Shown: positions 1 through 8,176 of the stretch, piece by piece
Numbering within the stretch: position 1 is the first letter of the stretch
Layout of the letters: each line of letters begins with the position of its first letter
Made by a program: the position numbers and the translations under genes
The notes under the pieces: model-generated
What the model was told of the DNA's origin: nothing
Seen by the model: only the letters and a program-made list of their open reading frames with translations
Database searches by the model: none
Assembly: GCA_014337915.1 (NCBI GenBank)
Contig: QUBU01000002.1
Location: forward strand, 1-64,000
Length of the DNA: 64,000 bases
Source: Gammaproteobacteria bacterium
GTDB taxonomy: Bacteria; Pseudomonadota; Gammaproteobacteria; Steroidobacterales; GCA-2729495
Direction of reading: 5' to 3'

Positions 1-1631
1 TGCAGGCGCGGGCCGACGCGCTGGCCGCAAGGCTGGCCGCCGCCGGGGCACGCGGCCGGGTGGCGCTGCTGCTCGGCCATGACCGGGCGATGGTCGCGGG
101 CCTTCTGGGCACGCTGCGCGCCGGCTGCGCCTATGTGCCGCTGGACCCCTACGCGCCGCGGGCACGGCAGGAGCAGCTGCTGGCCGACGCCGGTGCCACG
201 GCCATCGTCACCGACACGCTGCGCCTGGCGGCGGCGCCGTGGCTGGACGCGAGCGGCCTGCCGCTGGTGCTGGCCGACGCGCAGGACGGGCCGGCGCTGC
301 CGCCGCCGCCGATGCCCGCCGATCCTGCCGCGCCGGCCTACCTGTTGTTCACCTCGGGCACGACCGGCCGACCGCAGCCGGTCGAGCAGGCGCAGGGCAA
401 CGTTCTCGGACTGGTCGGCACCTGGGCGTCGCAGCTGGGCATCACGCCGGATGACCGGCTGGCGCTGTTCTCCGGCTACGGCTACGACGCGGCGGTGCAG
501 GACCTCTTCGGCGCGCTGCTCAACGGCGCCGCGGTGCACTGCCTGGACCTGCGCGGGAGCCTGAGCGCGCCGGAGCTGGTGGACCGGGTGGCGGAGCAGG
601 GTGTGACGATCCTGCACTGCACGCCGACCGTGTACCGCTGGCTGTTCGGCGGGCGGGTGACCTGTGACCAGGACCTGTCGCGGGTCCGCCTGGTGGTGCT
701 GGGCGGCGAGGAGGCCCGGCGCAGCGACCTGGATCTCTTCAAGCTGCGCTTCCGGCGCGGTGCGCGGTTCGTGAACGGCCTCGGGCTGACGGAGTGCACG
801 ACGGTACTGCAGTACTTCGCCGACCACGACACGCGGGTACTGGGCGAGAAGCTGCCGGTGGGACTGCCGGTGCCGGGCGTGGAGGTGCGCGTCATCGACG
901 ACGGCTGGCAGGGCGAGGTGGAGATCGCGAGCCCGTGGCTGGCGCACGGCTGCGGGCCGCGCTACCGCAGCGGCGACCGGTTGCGGCGCCTGCCCGACGG
1001 GCAGTGGCAGTTCGCCGGCCGGACCGACCGGCAGCTGAAGCTGCGGGGCATCCGCGTGGAGCCCGGGGAGGTGGAAGCAGCGCTCGCGCAGGACACTTCG
1101 ATCCGCGAGGCCGCGGTGATCGCCACGGATCTCGACGGGGAGGAGCTGCTGGCGGCGTACGTGGTGCCGGCCGCGGCCTTCGACGAAGCCGCCACGCGCC
1201 GATGGCTGCGCAAGCGGCTGCCTGAATATATGGTGCCAGGCTTATTTATCCCGCTGGCGGAGTTGCCGCGCAGGGCGAACGGCAAGCTGGACGCGGCGGC
1301 GCTGCCGGCGCCGGGGCGCCCGGCGGTGGCGGCGGCGGTGCCCGCGCGCAATGAGATCGAGCGGCGGCTGCTGGAGCTGTGGGCCGGGGTGCTGGGGCGT
1401 GCCGACTTCGGCGTGCACGATGACTTCTTTGCGCTGGGCGGGCACTCGCTGCTAGCCACGCGGCTGATCGCGCGGGTGCGCGATGCGTTCGCGCTGGAGC
1501 TGCCGCTGCTCGCGCTGTTCGAGGCACCCACCATCGCCGGCATGGCGCAGGCGCTGGAGCGCACCGCCGCCCGGCCGCCCGACCCGGCGTTGCCGGCGCT
1601 CAGGAGGCGGTCAGGCCGCAGCGGTGCTTGA
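1..1631 (+). CDS. NRPS adenylation + carrier-protein module (5' truncated by window edge)
   Basis: The reading frame is open from the first bases (first full codon at 3), so the gene begins outside the window. It encodes the C-terminal part of a nonribosomal peptide synthetase: an adenylation domain that activates an amino acid, then a peptidyl-carrier domain. Visible core motifs are A3 (FTSGTTGRPQPV, about 348-383), A5 (GLGLTECT), A7 (YRSGDR), A8 (LKLRGIRVEPGEVE) and A10 (NGKLD). The carrier motif LGGHS has its phosphopantetheine serine at 1446-1448. A3 is unusual: the usual GKPKGV ending reads GRPQPV. No condensation, thioesterase or reductase domain follows the carrier domain, so product release must be done elsewhere or in trans. 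The substrate cannot be read from the sequence. Confidence 0.85.
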   Translation, partial: QARADALAARLAAAGARGRVALLLGHDRAMVAGLLGTLRAGCAYVPLDPYAPRARQEQLLADAGATAIVTDTLRLAAAPWLDASGLPLVLADAQDGPALPPPPMPADPAAPAYLLFTSGTTGRPQPVEQAQGNVLGLVGTWASQLGITPDDRLALFSGYGYDAAVQDLFGALLNGAAVHCLDLRGSLSAPELVDRVAEQGVTILHCTPTVYRWLFGGRVTCDQDLSRVRLVVLGGEEARRSDLDLFKLRFRRGARFVNGLGLTECTTVLQYFADHDTRVLGEKLPVGLPVPGVEVRVIDDGWQGEVEIASPWLAHGCGPRYRSGDRLRRLPDGQWQFAGRTDRQLKLRGIRVEPGEVEAALAQDTSIREAAVIATDLDGEELLAAYVVPAAAFDEAATRRWLRKRLPEYMVPGLFIPLAELPRRANGKLDAAALPAPGRPAVAAAVPARNEIERRLLELWAGVLGRADFGVHDDFFALGGHSLLATRLIARVRDAFALELPLLALFEAPTIAGMAQALERTAARPPDPALPALRRRSGRSGA

Positions 1632-1658
1632 GGCAGGCGCCACCGTCCGGGCTATGAT
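1628..1658 (+). promoter_or_regulatory. possible sigma-70 promoter for folE
   Basis: TTGAGG (1628-1633) and TATGAT (1653-1658) lie 19 bp apart, 66 bp upstream of the folE start. Between promoter and gene, GGCCAG (1671-1676) and CTGGCC (1682-1687) could form a 6-bp hairpin in the leader. The spacing is long, so this is weak. Confidence 0.3.
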
Positions 1659-1723
1659 GCCGGGTTTCCGGGCCAGTCCTGCTGGCCAGTCTTGACCCGC
1701 AGCGGGGAGCAGAGGAAACCACG

Positions 1724-2296
1724 ATGTCCAGCGACGAACACCAGGCCATCCAGGCCATGGAAGGCCATTTCCGCGAAATCATCACGCTCCTCGGCGAGGA
1801 CGTGAACCGCGAGGGGCTGGTACGCACGCCCGAGCGCGCCGCCCAGGCTTTCCACTTCCTGACGCGCGGCTACCGGCAGAACCTCGACGAGCTGATCAAC
1901 GAGGCGGTGTTCACCAGCGACACCGAGGAACTGGTCATCGTCCGCAACATCGAGATGTACTCGCTCTGCGAGCACCACATGCTGCCCTTCATCGGCAAGT
2001 GCCACGTGGCCTACCTGCCGGATGGCAAGGTTCTGGGACTGTCGAAGATCGCGCGCATCGTCGACTTCTTCGCGCGGCGCCTGCAGATCCAGGAAGTGCT
2101 CACCCGCCAGGTCGCCGAGACCGTGCAGCGGGCGATCCAGGGCAAGGGTGTCGGCGTCGTCATCGAAGCGCAGCACATGTGCATGATGATGCGCGGCGTG
2201 GAGAAGCAGAACTCCATCATGACCACGTCCTGCATGCTCGGCAGCTTCCGCGACCAGCCGCAGACCCGCAACGAATTCCTCGGCCTGATCCGCTAG
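1724..2296 (+). CDS. folE: GTP cyclohydrolase I (type IA)
   Basis: Converts GTP to 7,8-dihydroneopterin triphosphate, the first step of folate/pterin synthesis; cytosolic. The 190-residue length is typical. The zinc ligands are present: Cys82 and His85 in [10 protein letters not shown], and Cys153 in the [10 protein letters not shown] segment. The C-terminal segment around [12 protein letters not shown] matches the family closely. The ATG at 1724 is preceded by an AGAGGAA ribosome-binding site. It stands alone, downstream of the NRPS gene and convergent with the serine hydrolase. No nearby folate genes are visible, and any link to the NRPS is unproven. Confidence 0.95.
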   Translation: MSSDEHQAIQAMEGHFREIITLLGEDVNREGLVRTPERAAQAFHFLTRGYRQNLDELINEAVFTSDTEELVIVRNIEMYSLCEHHMLPFIGKCHVAYLPDGKVLGLSKIARIVDFFARRLQIQEVLTRQVAETVQRAIQGKGVGVVIEAQHMCMMMRGVEKQNSIMTTSCMLGSFRDQPQTRNEFLGLIR

Positions 2297-2312
2297 CGGG
2301 CGCGTTCCGGCA

Positions 2313-3485
2313 TCAGGGCGCGCGGGTGCTGATGCCACCGATGACCAGGTTCGGCAGCCGGGCCTCGTCCCAGTCGGTGGCGAGGGCGCCGGTGCGCACG
2401 ATGACCAGGCCGAGCGAGGGCACGGCGTAGACCCGCTGGCCGCCGAAGCCGTCGAAATACACCAGGTCGGGCGCCGCGAACGGCGCGGACTGCCGGACGC
2501 TGGTGCGGGTCTTGTGGTTGTAGTAGCGCTGCGCCTCGTACTGCTTGCCGAGCCAGGTGAGGTAGCCGTAGTTCGGGTAGGCAGCCGAGGGAGTCTGGAT
2601 GTCGCGGATCCAGTCGGCCGGGACCACCTGCTCGCCGTTCCACTGGCCGGCATGGATGTGCAGCAGGCCGACCTGCAGCCAGGAGCGCGCGGTCGCATTG
2701 AGGCAGCAGAAAAAGCGCGGGACACCTTTTTCCGCCGAATCGAGCACCACCGCGGCATCGCTGGCACCGATGCGCTTCCACAGTGCGTCGGACAGATAGC
2801 TGGCGTAGCGCCGGCCGGTGGCGCGCTCGAGGACCAGGCCAAGGACCTCGGGATTGATGCTGTTGTAGTCGAAGCGCGTGCCCGGCGCTTCCACTGCCGG
2901 CTGGCCAATCGCGATGGGGGCGATGTCCCCGCCCAGCATCAGTTCGAAGAAACCGCCCACCGGGTTGAAGCCGACGGTGGGGAAGTCCAGGCCGCTCGCC
3001 TGGTGCAGCAGGTCGCGCAGCGTGATCTTCGCCCGCGCGTCGCCGGCCCACTCGGGCAGGTAGCGCGCGGCGGGATCATCGACGGAGTGGATGAAGCCGT
3101 CGCGGATGGCGATGCCCACCACCAGTGCCAGCACCGATTTGTGCATGGACTGGGTCGGGGTTCGGGTACTGGCGTCGTAGCCCGGGTAGTAGTGCTCGAG
3201 CTGGATGGCGCCGTCGTGGTAGACGATCAGCGCCTGGCTGCCGGTCTGCGCGCCGTACTCGACCGCCGCGTCCAGGGCTGCCGCCGCAATGCTGCGCGCG
3301 CCTGGTGCCGCGACCGGCAGCACGGCGGCCGGGCCGCCGCTGACGGTTTCCTCCGGCCCGCTGCCGCCACCGAAGGGCAGCCGGACGAGGCGGGTGGTGA
3401 GGATGGGGTCGGCGACGTACATGGCGGCGAGGCCGGCGCCGATGAGGATGACGAGGCCGATCAGCAGCCGTTTGATGAATCGCAC
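2313..3485 (-). CDS. membrane-anchored serine hydrolase, beta-lactamase/class C family
   Basis: Predicted 390-residue protein. One N-terminal membrane segment (about residues 5-24) would anchor a periplasmic domain. That domain carries the SxxK nucleophile motif (SMHK, Ser113-Lys116) and a YN motif (Tyr207-Asn208), as in the penicillin-binding/beta-lactamase-like serine hydrolases (EstB, 6-aminohexanoate-dimer hydrolase type). The substrate is unknown. I chose the GTG at 3485 because it lies just before the hydrophobic anchor (residues RFIKRLLIGL) and after a G-rich ribosome-binding site; earlier in-frame starts add residues with no family character. The binding site includes a run of nine G (3493-3501 on the plus strand as C). 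Confidence 0.75.
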   Translation of the reverse strand: MRFIKRLLIGLVILIGAGLAAMYVADPILTTRLVRLPFGGGSGPEETVSGGPAAVLPVAAPGARSIAAAALDAAVEYGAQTGSQALIVYHDGAIQLEHYYPGYDASTRTPTQSMHKSVLALVVGIAIRDGFIHSVDDPAARYLPEWAGDARAKITLRDLLHQASGLDFPTVGFNPVGGFFELMLGGDIAPIAIGQPAVEAPGTRFDYNSINPEVLGLVLERATGRRYASYLSDALWKRIGASDAAVVLDSAEKGVPRFFCCLNATARSWLQVGLLHIHAGQWNGEQVVPADWIRDIQTPSAAYPNYGYLTWLGKQYEAQRYYNHKTRTSVRQSAPFAAPDLVYFDGFGGQRVYAVPSLGLVIVRTGALATDWDEARLPNLVIGGISTRAP

Positions 3486-3567
3486 CGTGACTCCCCCCCC
3501 CGCAGCATGGCAGCTGCGCGCCATCTTATGCGGGATTGACGGCGCGTGCAGCGCCCGGAGGCAGGGG

Positions 3568-4953
3568 CTAACCGATCCGGTTCCAGGCATCCAGTGCCGC
3601 GGTCTTGTAGGCCTCGGCCAGCGTCGGGTAGTTGAATACCGAGTTGATGAAGTAGTCGAGGCCGCCCGAGTGGGCCATCACCGCCTGGCCGATGTGGATC
3701 AGCTCGGTGGCGCCCTCGCCGACGATGTGCACGCCGAGCAGGCGGTGGTCCTCGAGCCCGAAGATCAGCTTCAGCAGGCCCTCGTTGCCGCCCTGGATCT
3801 GGCCGCGGGCGGTCTCGCGGAAGCGTGCCACGCCGGTTTCGTAGGCGATGCCCCGGTCGCGCAGCTCGCGTTCGGTACGGCCGACGATGCTGATCTCCGG
3901 CACCGCGTAGATGCCGAAGGGAAACAGCTCCGCTGCGCCGCTGGCCTCGACGCCGCAGGCGTGGCAGGCCGCCTTGCGGCCCTGTTCCGCCGAGGTCGAG
4001 GCCAGCGCCGGGAAGCCGATGACGTCGCCGACCGCATAGATGTGCGGCTGCGTACTGCGCAGATGTTCGTCGACGGTGAGGCGGCCGCGCGCATCGGCCA
4101 CGAGGCCGGCCCTGGCGAGATCCAGCCCGGCGGTGGCGCCGACGCGACCCGCGGCCACCATCACCAGGTCGGTCACCACGTGGCGGCCGCTCTTCATGCG
4201 GGTGACGACGCGGCCATCGGCACGCTTCTCCACGGCCGCCACCTCCTCGCCGAGGCGCAGGGCGATGCCGCGGTCCTGCAGGTCGTGGCGGAAGCTGTCG
4301 ACGATGTCGCCATCGACGAAGTCGAGGATCGTGTTGCGGTTGTCGATCAGCGTGATCCTGGTGTCCAGCGCGCTGAAGATGGTGGCGTACTCCACGCCGA
4401 TCACCCCGGCGCCGATCACTGTCATGGTGCGCGGGATGGCGCGGATGCCGAGGATGCCGTCGCTGTCGATGATGGTCACATCGTCGAAGGGGATCTCCGC
4501 CGGCCGGTGCGGCACGGTGCCGGTGGCGATGACCAGGTGGCCGGCGCGCAGCAGCTGCTCGTGCCCGGCCTGGTCCACGACCCGCAGCGTGTGCGGATCG
4601 ACGAAGGCCGCCGCACCGGTCACCACGCTGACGCCGTTGCGCGTGAGCTGGTGGCGGATGATCTCGATCTGCTGGTGGATGGTGCTGCGCAGGCGCTGCA
4701 TCAGGTCGTCGGCGGTGATCTCGGCCTTCACCCGGTAGCTGCGGCCGTAGAAGCCCTTCTCGCGCCAGCCGCAGAGGTAGAGCACCGTCTCGCGCAGCGT
4801 CTTGCTGGGGATGGTGCCGGTGTGGGCCGTGACGCCGCCGAGGATTTCCTGGCGCTCGATGATGGCCACGCGCCGGCCGAGCTTGGCCGCCTGGATCGCG
4901 GCGCGCTGCCCACCCGGCCCGCTGCCGATGACCAGCATGTCGAAATCCTGCAT
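3568..4953 (-). CDS. sthA: soluble (Si-specific) pyridine nucleotide transhydrogenase
   Basis: FAD enzyme of about 461 residues that moves hydride between NADPH and NAD+, balancing redox cofactors in the cytosol. The N-terminal FAD-binding motif is GSGPGG (residues 10-15). Around residues 39-55 the disulfide-reductase active site reads GGVTAHTGTIPSK. Both redox cysteines of lipoamide dehydrogenase or glutathione reductase are absent there, which is the mark of SthA rather than a disulfide reductase. The ATG at 4953 starts at MQDFDMLVIG, the normal family beginning; an upstream in-frame ATG would add 50 unrelated residues. Divergent from the HDOD gene. Confidence 0.9.
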   Translation of the reverse strand: MQDFDMLVIGSGPGGQRAAIQAAKLGRRVAIIERQEILGGVTAHTGTIPSKTLRETVLYLCGWREKGFYGRSYRVKAEITADDLMQRLRSTIHQQIEIIRHQLTRNGVSVVTGAAAFVDPHTLRVVDQAGHEQLLRAGHLVIATGTVPHRPAEIPFDDVTIIDSDGILGIRAIPRTMTVIGAGVIGVEYATIFSALDTRITLIDNRNTILDFVDGDIVDSFRHDLQDRGIALRLGEEVAAVEKRADGRVVTRMKSGRHVVTDLVMVAAGRVGATAGLDLARAGLVADARGRLTVDEHLRSTQPHIYAVGDVIGFPALASTSAEQGRKAACHACGVEASGAAELFPFGIYAVPEISIVGRTERELRDRGIAYETGVARFRETARGQIQGGNEGLLKLIFGLEDHRLLGVHIVGEGATELIHIGQAVMAHSGGLDYFINSVFNYPTLAEAYKTAALDAWNRIG

Positions 4954-5142
4954 CTGCCTGCTGCCCTTCGCCTGCCCCGGCCGGTAGTGGCCCTCGCAGG
5001 AAATGCCATCGGCAGCCGGCGCCGGATCTGAAGCAGCGGTGGCTCCGGCGCGCCCGGGGCTGACTGGTGTTGTGAACCAGGCACGGCTGCTGCCGGAGTG
5101 CATGACCCGGCTGCGGCCGATGAGAAGCGGTTATCGGACGGC

Positions 5143-5174
5143 CCCGGCCGGCCATGGCAGCATCTCCGGCCGGG
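5143..5174 (+). other. 9-bp inverted repeat in the HDOD gene leader
   Basis: CCCGGCCGG (5143-5151) and CCGGCCGGG (5166-5174) are perfect inverted arms around a 14-base loop, 41 bases upstream of the ATG. It could fold in the 5' leader, but no T-run follows, and GC-rich DNA produces such arms easily. Confidence 0.3.
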
Positions 5175-5215
5175 CGCGCCCGCGGGTGGGCGGTGATCGT
5201 GATGGGGATGGTGCA

Positions 5216-6076
5216 ATGAGCGACGGGGTGGGCAAGGCTTTCGAATTCGTGCGGCAGATGGTCGCCAACCTGCCGGGCAAGGACGTGGACCTGCCCGCCT
5301 TTCCCGACGTGGTGCGGCGCCTGCAGCTGGTGCTGGCCGATCCGCAGGCCAGCGCGAAGGACCTGGTGGCCATCATCGAGTCGGAGCCGGTGCTCAGCGC
5401 GCGGCTCCTGCAGCTCGCCAACTCGGCGGCCATGAATGCCGCCGGCAATTCGGTGACCACCATCAAGCTGGCTATCAGCCGCCTCGGCTTCAACCTGGTG
5501 CGGCTCACGGCCATGAGCCATGCCATGCGCCAGATGGAACGGCAGCAGGCGCTGCAGCCGATCCGCGCCGACCTCGGCGCCATCTGGAAGGCCAGCAACG
5601 AAGTGGCGGCGATCTGCTACGTCGTGGCGCGGCGCGCCTTCGGGCGCCAGCCCGACGAGGCGATGCTCGCCGGCCTGCTCCACGGCATCGGGGGCCTGTA
5701 CATTCTCACGCAGACGCAGCGCCTGGACCCGGCGATGCGCGCCGACCCGGATTTCCAGGCGGTGCTGCAGGACTGGCAGCCGCGGCTCGGCAAGGCGATC
5801 CTCGACACCTGGGGACTGCCGGAGCGCATCGGCCTGGCGGTGGCGAGCCAGGACGAGCTGCTGAATGTCGGGCCGGAGGCCATGGAGCCGATGGCGCGGC
5901 TGCTGTCGGCGGCCAAGCTGCGCCACCGGCTGGGCGCCTGCCCGGGCCTGCGCAGCGAAATCCCGCAGGCCGACGACCTCATGCGTTCCGTGACGCTGGG
6001 ATCAGGCTCATTCCTCGATATCGTGGCGTCGAGCCACCAGGATATCGAGGAGATGCAGAGCCTGCTGGCCGTCTAG
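5216..6076 (+). CDS. HDOD domain protein
   Basis: Predicted 286-residue cytosolic protein. Most of its length is an HDOD domain: the pattern LPAFPDVVRRLQLVLADP followed by SEPVLSARLLQLANSA is the usual start of the fold. HDOD proteins are HD-like signalling scaffolds without proven catalysis, often linked to c-di-GMP output, motility or surface attachment. No GGDEF, EAL or receiver domain is attached. The ATG at 5216 is chosen because the domain begins soon after; the 71 extra residues from an upstream ATG look non-coding. It is convergent with the barrel-protein gene, with a gap of 7 bases. Confidence 0.85.
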   Translation: MSDGVGKAFEFVRQMVANLPGKDVDLPAFPDVVRRLQLVLADPQASAKDLVAIIESEPVLSARLLQLANSAAMNAAGNSVTTIKLAISRLGFNLVRLTAMSHAMRQMERQQALQPIRADLGAIWKASNEVAAICYVVARRAFGRQPDEAMLAGLLHGIGGLYILTQTQRLDPAMRADPDFQAVLQDWQPRLGKAILDTWGLPERIGLAVASQDELLNVGPEAMEPMARLLSAAKLRHRLGACPGLRSEIPQADDLMRSVTLGSGSFLDIVASSHQDIEEMQSLLAV

Positions 6077-6083
6077 GCTGCGC

Positions 6084-6761
6084 TCAGAAGCCCCAGATGA
6101 CGCTCGCGGAATAGAAGTCCGCGCCTTCGTTCTCCAGCTTGAAGTTCTCCCACAGCAGCCGTGCGCTGATCTGCGGGGTGATGTGCCAGTCGAGGCCGGC
6201 GCCGAAGCTGACGTCGATGCCTTCGTCGCTCGACTCGCAGCTGTTGGCCGCGCACCAGTTCCCGCCGTCGCTGAGCGCGGCGTTGCCGGACTGGTCGGCC
6301 ATCCAGCGAAACACGCCGATCTTGGCGAGCAGGGCGAAGTGGTTTTCCATGAAGGGCAGCGAGCCCACCGCGGACACGCCGAAGCCGGTGACGTCGACCT
6401 TGCCGGAACCGGAGAACGAACTCGTGCCCTCGCCGCCGTCGTAGGTGCCCGAGGCGCTGGTCTCGGCCGAGCCGAAGTCGATGTAATGGCCTTCCAGGGC
6501 GAAATAGTCGTTGAACTGGAAACCGCCGAAGACCTTCCAGCCGGTGTCGCTGTCATCGACATTGATGCTGGCGGAGTCCGGGTTCTGTGCGTGGATGGCA
6601 TCGGCCAGCGAACTCTCGGTGCCGATTTCGTCATCGAAGCTGCTGTTGGCAACGCCGGCACCGACATACCAGCCGGCCTGAGCGGCGAGCGGCAGCAGTG
6701 TCCCCATCCCCAGCGCCAGGCCGATCGCGGTCGGCAGCGCCTTCTTCTGCAGTGCTTTCAT
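6084..6761 (-). CDS. outer-membrane beta-barrel protein (OmpW/OmpA-barrel type)
   Basis: A 225-residue precursor. Residues 1 to about 29 form a Sec signal peptide (basic start, hydrophobic core, ending AAQA before GWYVGAG). The rest alternates aromatic and polar residues as in small 8-strand barrels, and the protein ends in Phe (SVIWGF), the signal for assembly into the outer membrane. A cysteine pair (CAANSC) sits in one predicted loop. Function unknown; homologues are often described as opacity-like surface proteins. The start is preceded by a GGGGGGAG ribosome-binding site. Confidence 0.75.
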   Translation of the reverse strand: MKALQKKALPTAIGLALGMGTLLPLAAQAGWYVGAGVANSSFDDEIGTESSLADAIHAQNPDSASINVDDSDTGWKVFGGFQFNDYFALEGHYIDFGSAETSASGTYDGGEGTSSFSGSGKVDVTGFGVSAVGSLPFMENHFALLAKIGVFRWMADQSGNAALSDGGNWCAANSCESSDEGIDVSFGAGLDWHITPQISARLLWENFKLENEGADFYSASVIWGF

Positions 6762-6806
6762 GGACGACTCCCCCCTGTGGAGCGGGCAAAAAGCAACACT
6801 TGCCCA

Positions 6807-6836
6807 AGTATCACAGAATCGCCGTGGCGTTCACAA
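6807..6836 (-). promoter_or_regulatory. possible sigma-70 promoter for the barrel-protein gene
   Basis: Read on the minus strand, TTGTGA (6831-6836) and GATACT (6807-6812) are separated by 18 bases, about 45 bases upstream of the ATG at 6761. The region is the only AT-richer patch between the barrel gene and hemL. Confidence 0.45.
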
Positions 6837-6876
6837 CCACGGGCCGGGGGGCAGCCGTGGACCTGTCCGGCCCGGG

Positions 6877-8166
6877 TCAATCCCGTTCCGCGTCCGCAGC
6901 GGCCAGTGCATCGCCAAGGTGGTCGATGTCGGCGGCGGTGTGCGCGGCCGACAGGAAGCCGATCTCCATCGGGCTCGGCGGCAGGTAGATGCCGGCATCC
7001 AGCAGGCGCCGGAACAGCTGCGGGTAACCTGCGCTGAGGCCGGCATCGCAGTGCGCGGCCGAGCGCAGCATACCGGGCCGGGCCGGGCCACCGGGCAGCC
7101 AGAACAGCGAGCCGACGCGCGCGCAGTGCAGGCCGAGTGCGCGGATGCGCGCTTCGAGCCTTGCGCCCAGCGTTTCCAGCTGCCGGTAGATGACGCCAGA
7201 CTCGAGCAGCTGCAGTGTTGCCAGTCCCGCACGCATGGCCAGCGGGTTGGCGCTGAGCGTGCCGGCCTGGTACACGCGGCCCAGCGGTGCCAGCTGGGCC
7301 ATCAGTTCGCGGGGGCCGGCAAAGGCGCCGACCGGAAAGCCGCCACCGATGATCTTGCCCCAGGTCACCAGATCCGGCCTGATGCCGGTGGCTGCCGCCA
7401 TGCCGCCGAAGCCGACGCGGAAGCCGCTGATGACCTCGTCGAAGATCAGCAGGCTGCCATGGCGCGAGCAGAGTTCGCGCAGCCGCTGCAGGAACTCCGG
7501 TCGCTGCGGCAGCAGGCCATGGTTCGCCGGCAGCGGCTCGATGATGGCCGCCGCCAGCTGCGGGCCATGGCGGGCGAAGCAGTCCTCGAGCGCCGCGACG
7601 TCATCGAGCGGGGCGACCACGGTATCGGCCGCCACGGCGGCGGGCACGCCGGCGCTATCGGCGATGCCGGTGGTTGCCAGGCCGGAGCCGGCGCGGATCA
7701 GCATGGCATCCGCATGGCCGTGGTAGCAGCCGGAAAATTTCAGCAGCCGCTCCCGGCCGGTGATGCCGCGTGCCAGGCGCAGCGCCGACATCACCGCCTC
7801 GGTCCCGGAATTCACGAAGCGGATGCTTTCGGCCCAGGGCAGGCGCGCGCTGATGAACTCCGCGAGTTCCAGCGAGTAAGGCTCCGCGGTGCCATAGCTC
7901 CAGCCGTCGGCGAGCGCGCAGCTGGCGGCCGCCGCCACCTGCGGATGCGCGTGGCCGAGGATCAGCGGCCCGAAGGCCATGCAGAAATCCAGCAGGCGCC
8001 GCCCCTCGCTGTCCTCGAGGCAGGCGCCCGCGGCCCGGCGCGTGAAAAACGGCCGGCCACCCACGGCGGCCAGCGCCCGCACCGGGGAATGCACGCCGCC
8101 CGGCGTGACTGCCAGCGCGCGGGCGAACAGCTCTTCGGCGCTGGTCCCGGGATCCATGGCGGCCAT
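6877..8166 (-). CDS. hemL: glutamate-1-semialdehyde 2,1-aminomutase
   Basis: PLP enzyme that converts glutamate-1-semialdehyde to 5-aminolevulinate, the second step of the C5 tetrapyrrole pathway. At 429 residues it has family length. The Schiff-base lysine is Lys271 in WGKIIGGGFPVGAF, and the cofactor aspartate is Asp243 in FDEVISGFR; the early block TPGGVHSPVR is also typical. It is the last gene of the operon cysG-cysK-hemA-hemC-hemB-hemL, 10 bases after hemB. A second in-frame ATG (residue 4) is equally possible as the start. Confidence 0.95.
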   Translation of the reverse strand: MAAMDPGTSAEELFARALAVTPGGVHSPVRALAAVGGRPFFTRRAAGACLEDSEGRRLLDFCMAFGPLILGHAHPQVAAAASCALADGWSYGTAEPYSLELAEFISARLPWAESIRFVNSGTEAVMSALRLARGITGRERLLKFSGCYHGHADAMLIRAGSGLATTGIADSAGVPAAVAADTVVAPLDDVAALEDCFARHGPQLAAAIIEPLPANHGLLPQRPEFLQRLRELCSRHGSLLIFDEVISGFRVGFGGMAAATGIRPDLVTWGKIIGGGFPVGAFAGPRELMAQLAPLGRVYQAGTLSANPLAMRAGLATLQLLESGVIYRQLETLGARLEARIRALGLHCARVGSLFWLPGGPARPGMLRSAAHCDAGLSAGYPQLFRRLLDAGIYLPPSPMEIGFLSAAHTAADIDHLGDALAAADAERD

Positions 8167-8176
8167 CCGCAGGCCT

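Noticed and set aside
3461-5926. 821-residue minus-strand open frame covering sthA and the HDOD gene
   Set aside because: It runs antisense or out of frame to two well-recognised genes and has the Arg/Pro/His-rich composition of a GC-driven shadow frame.
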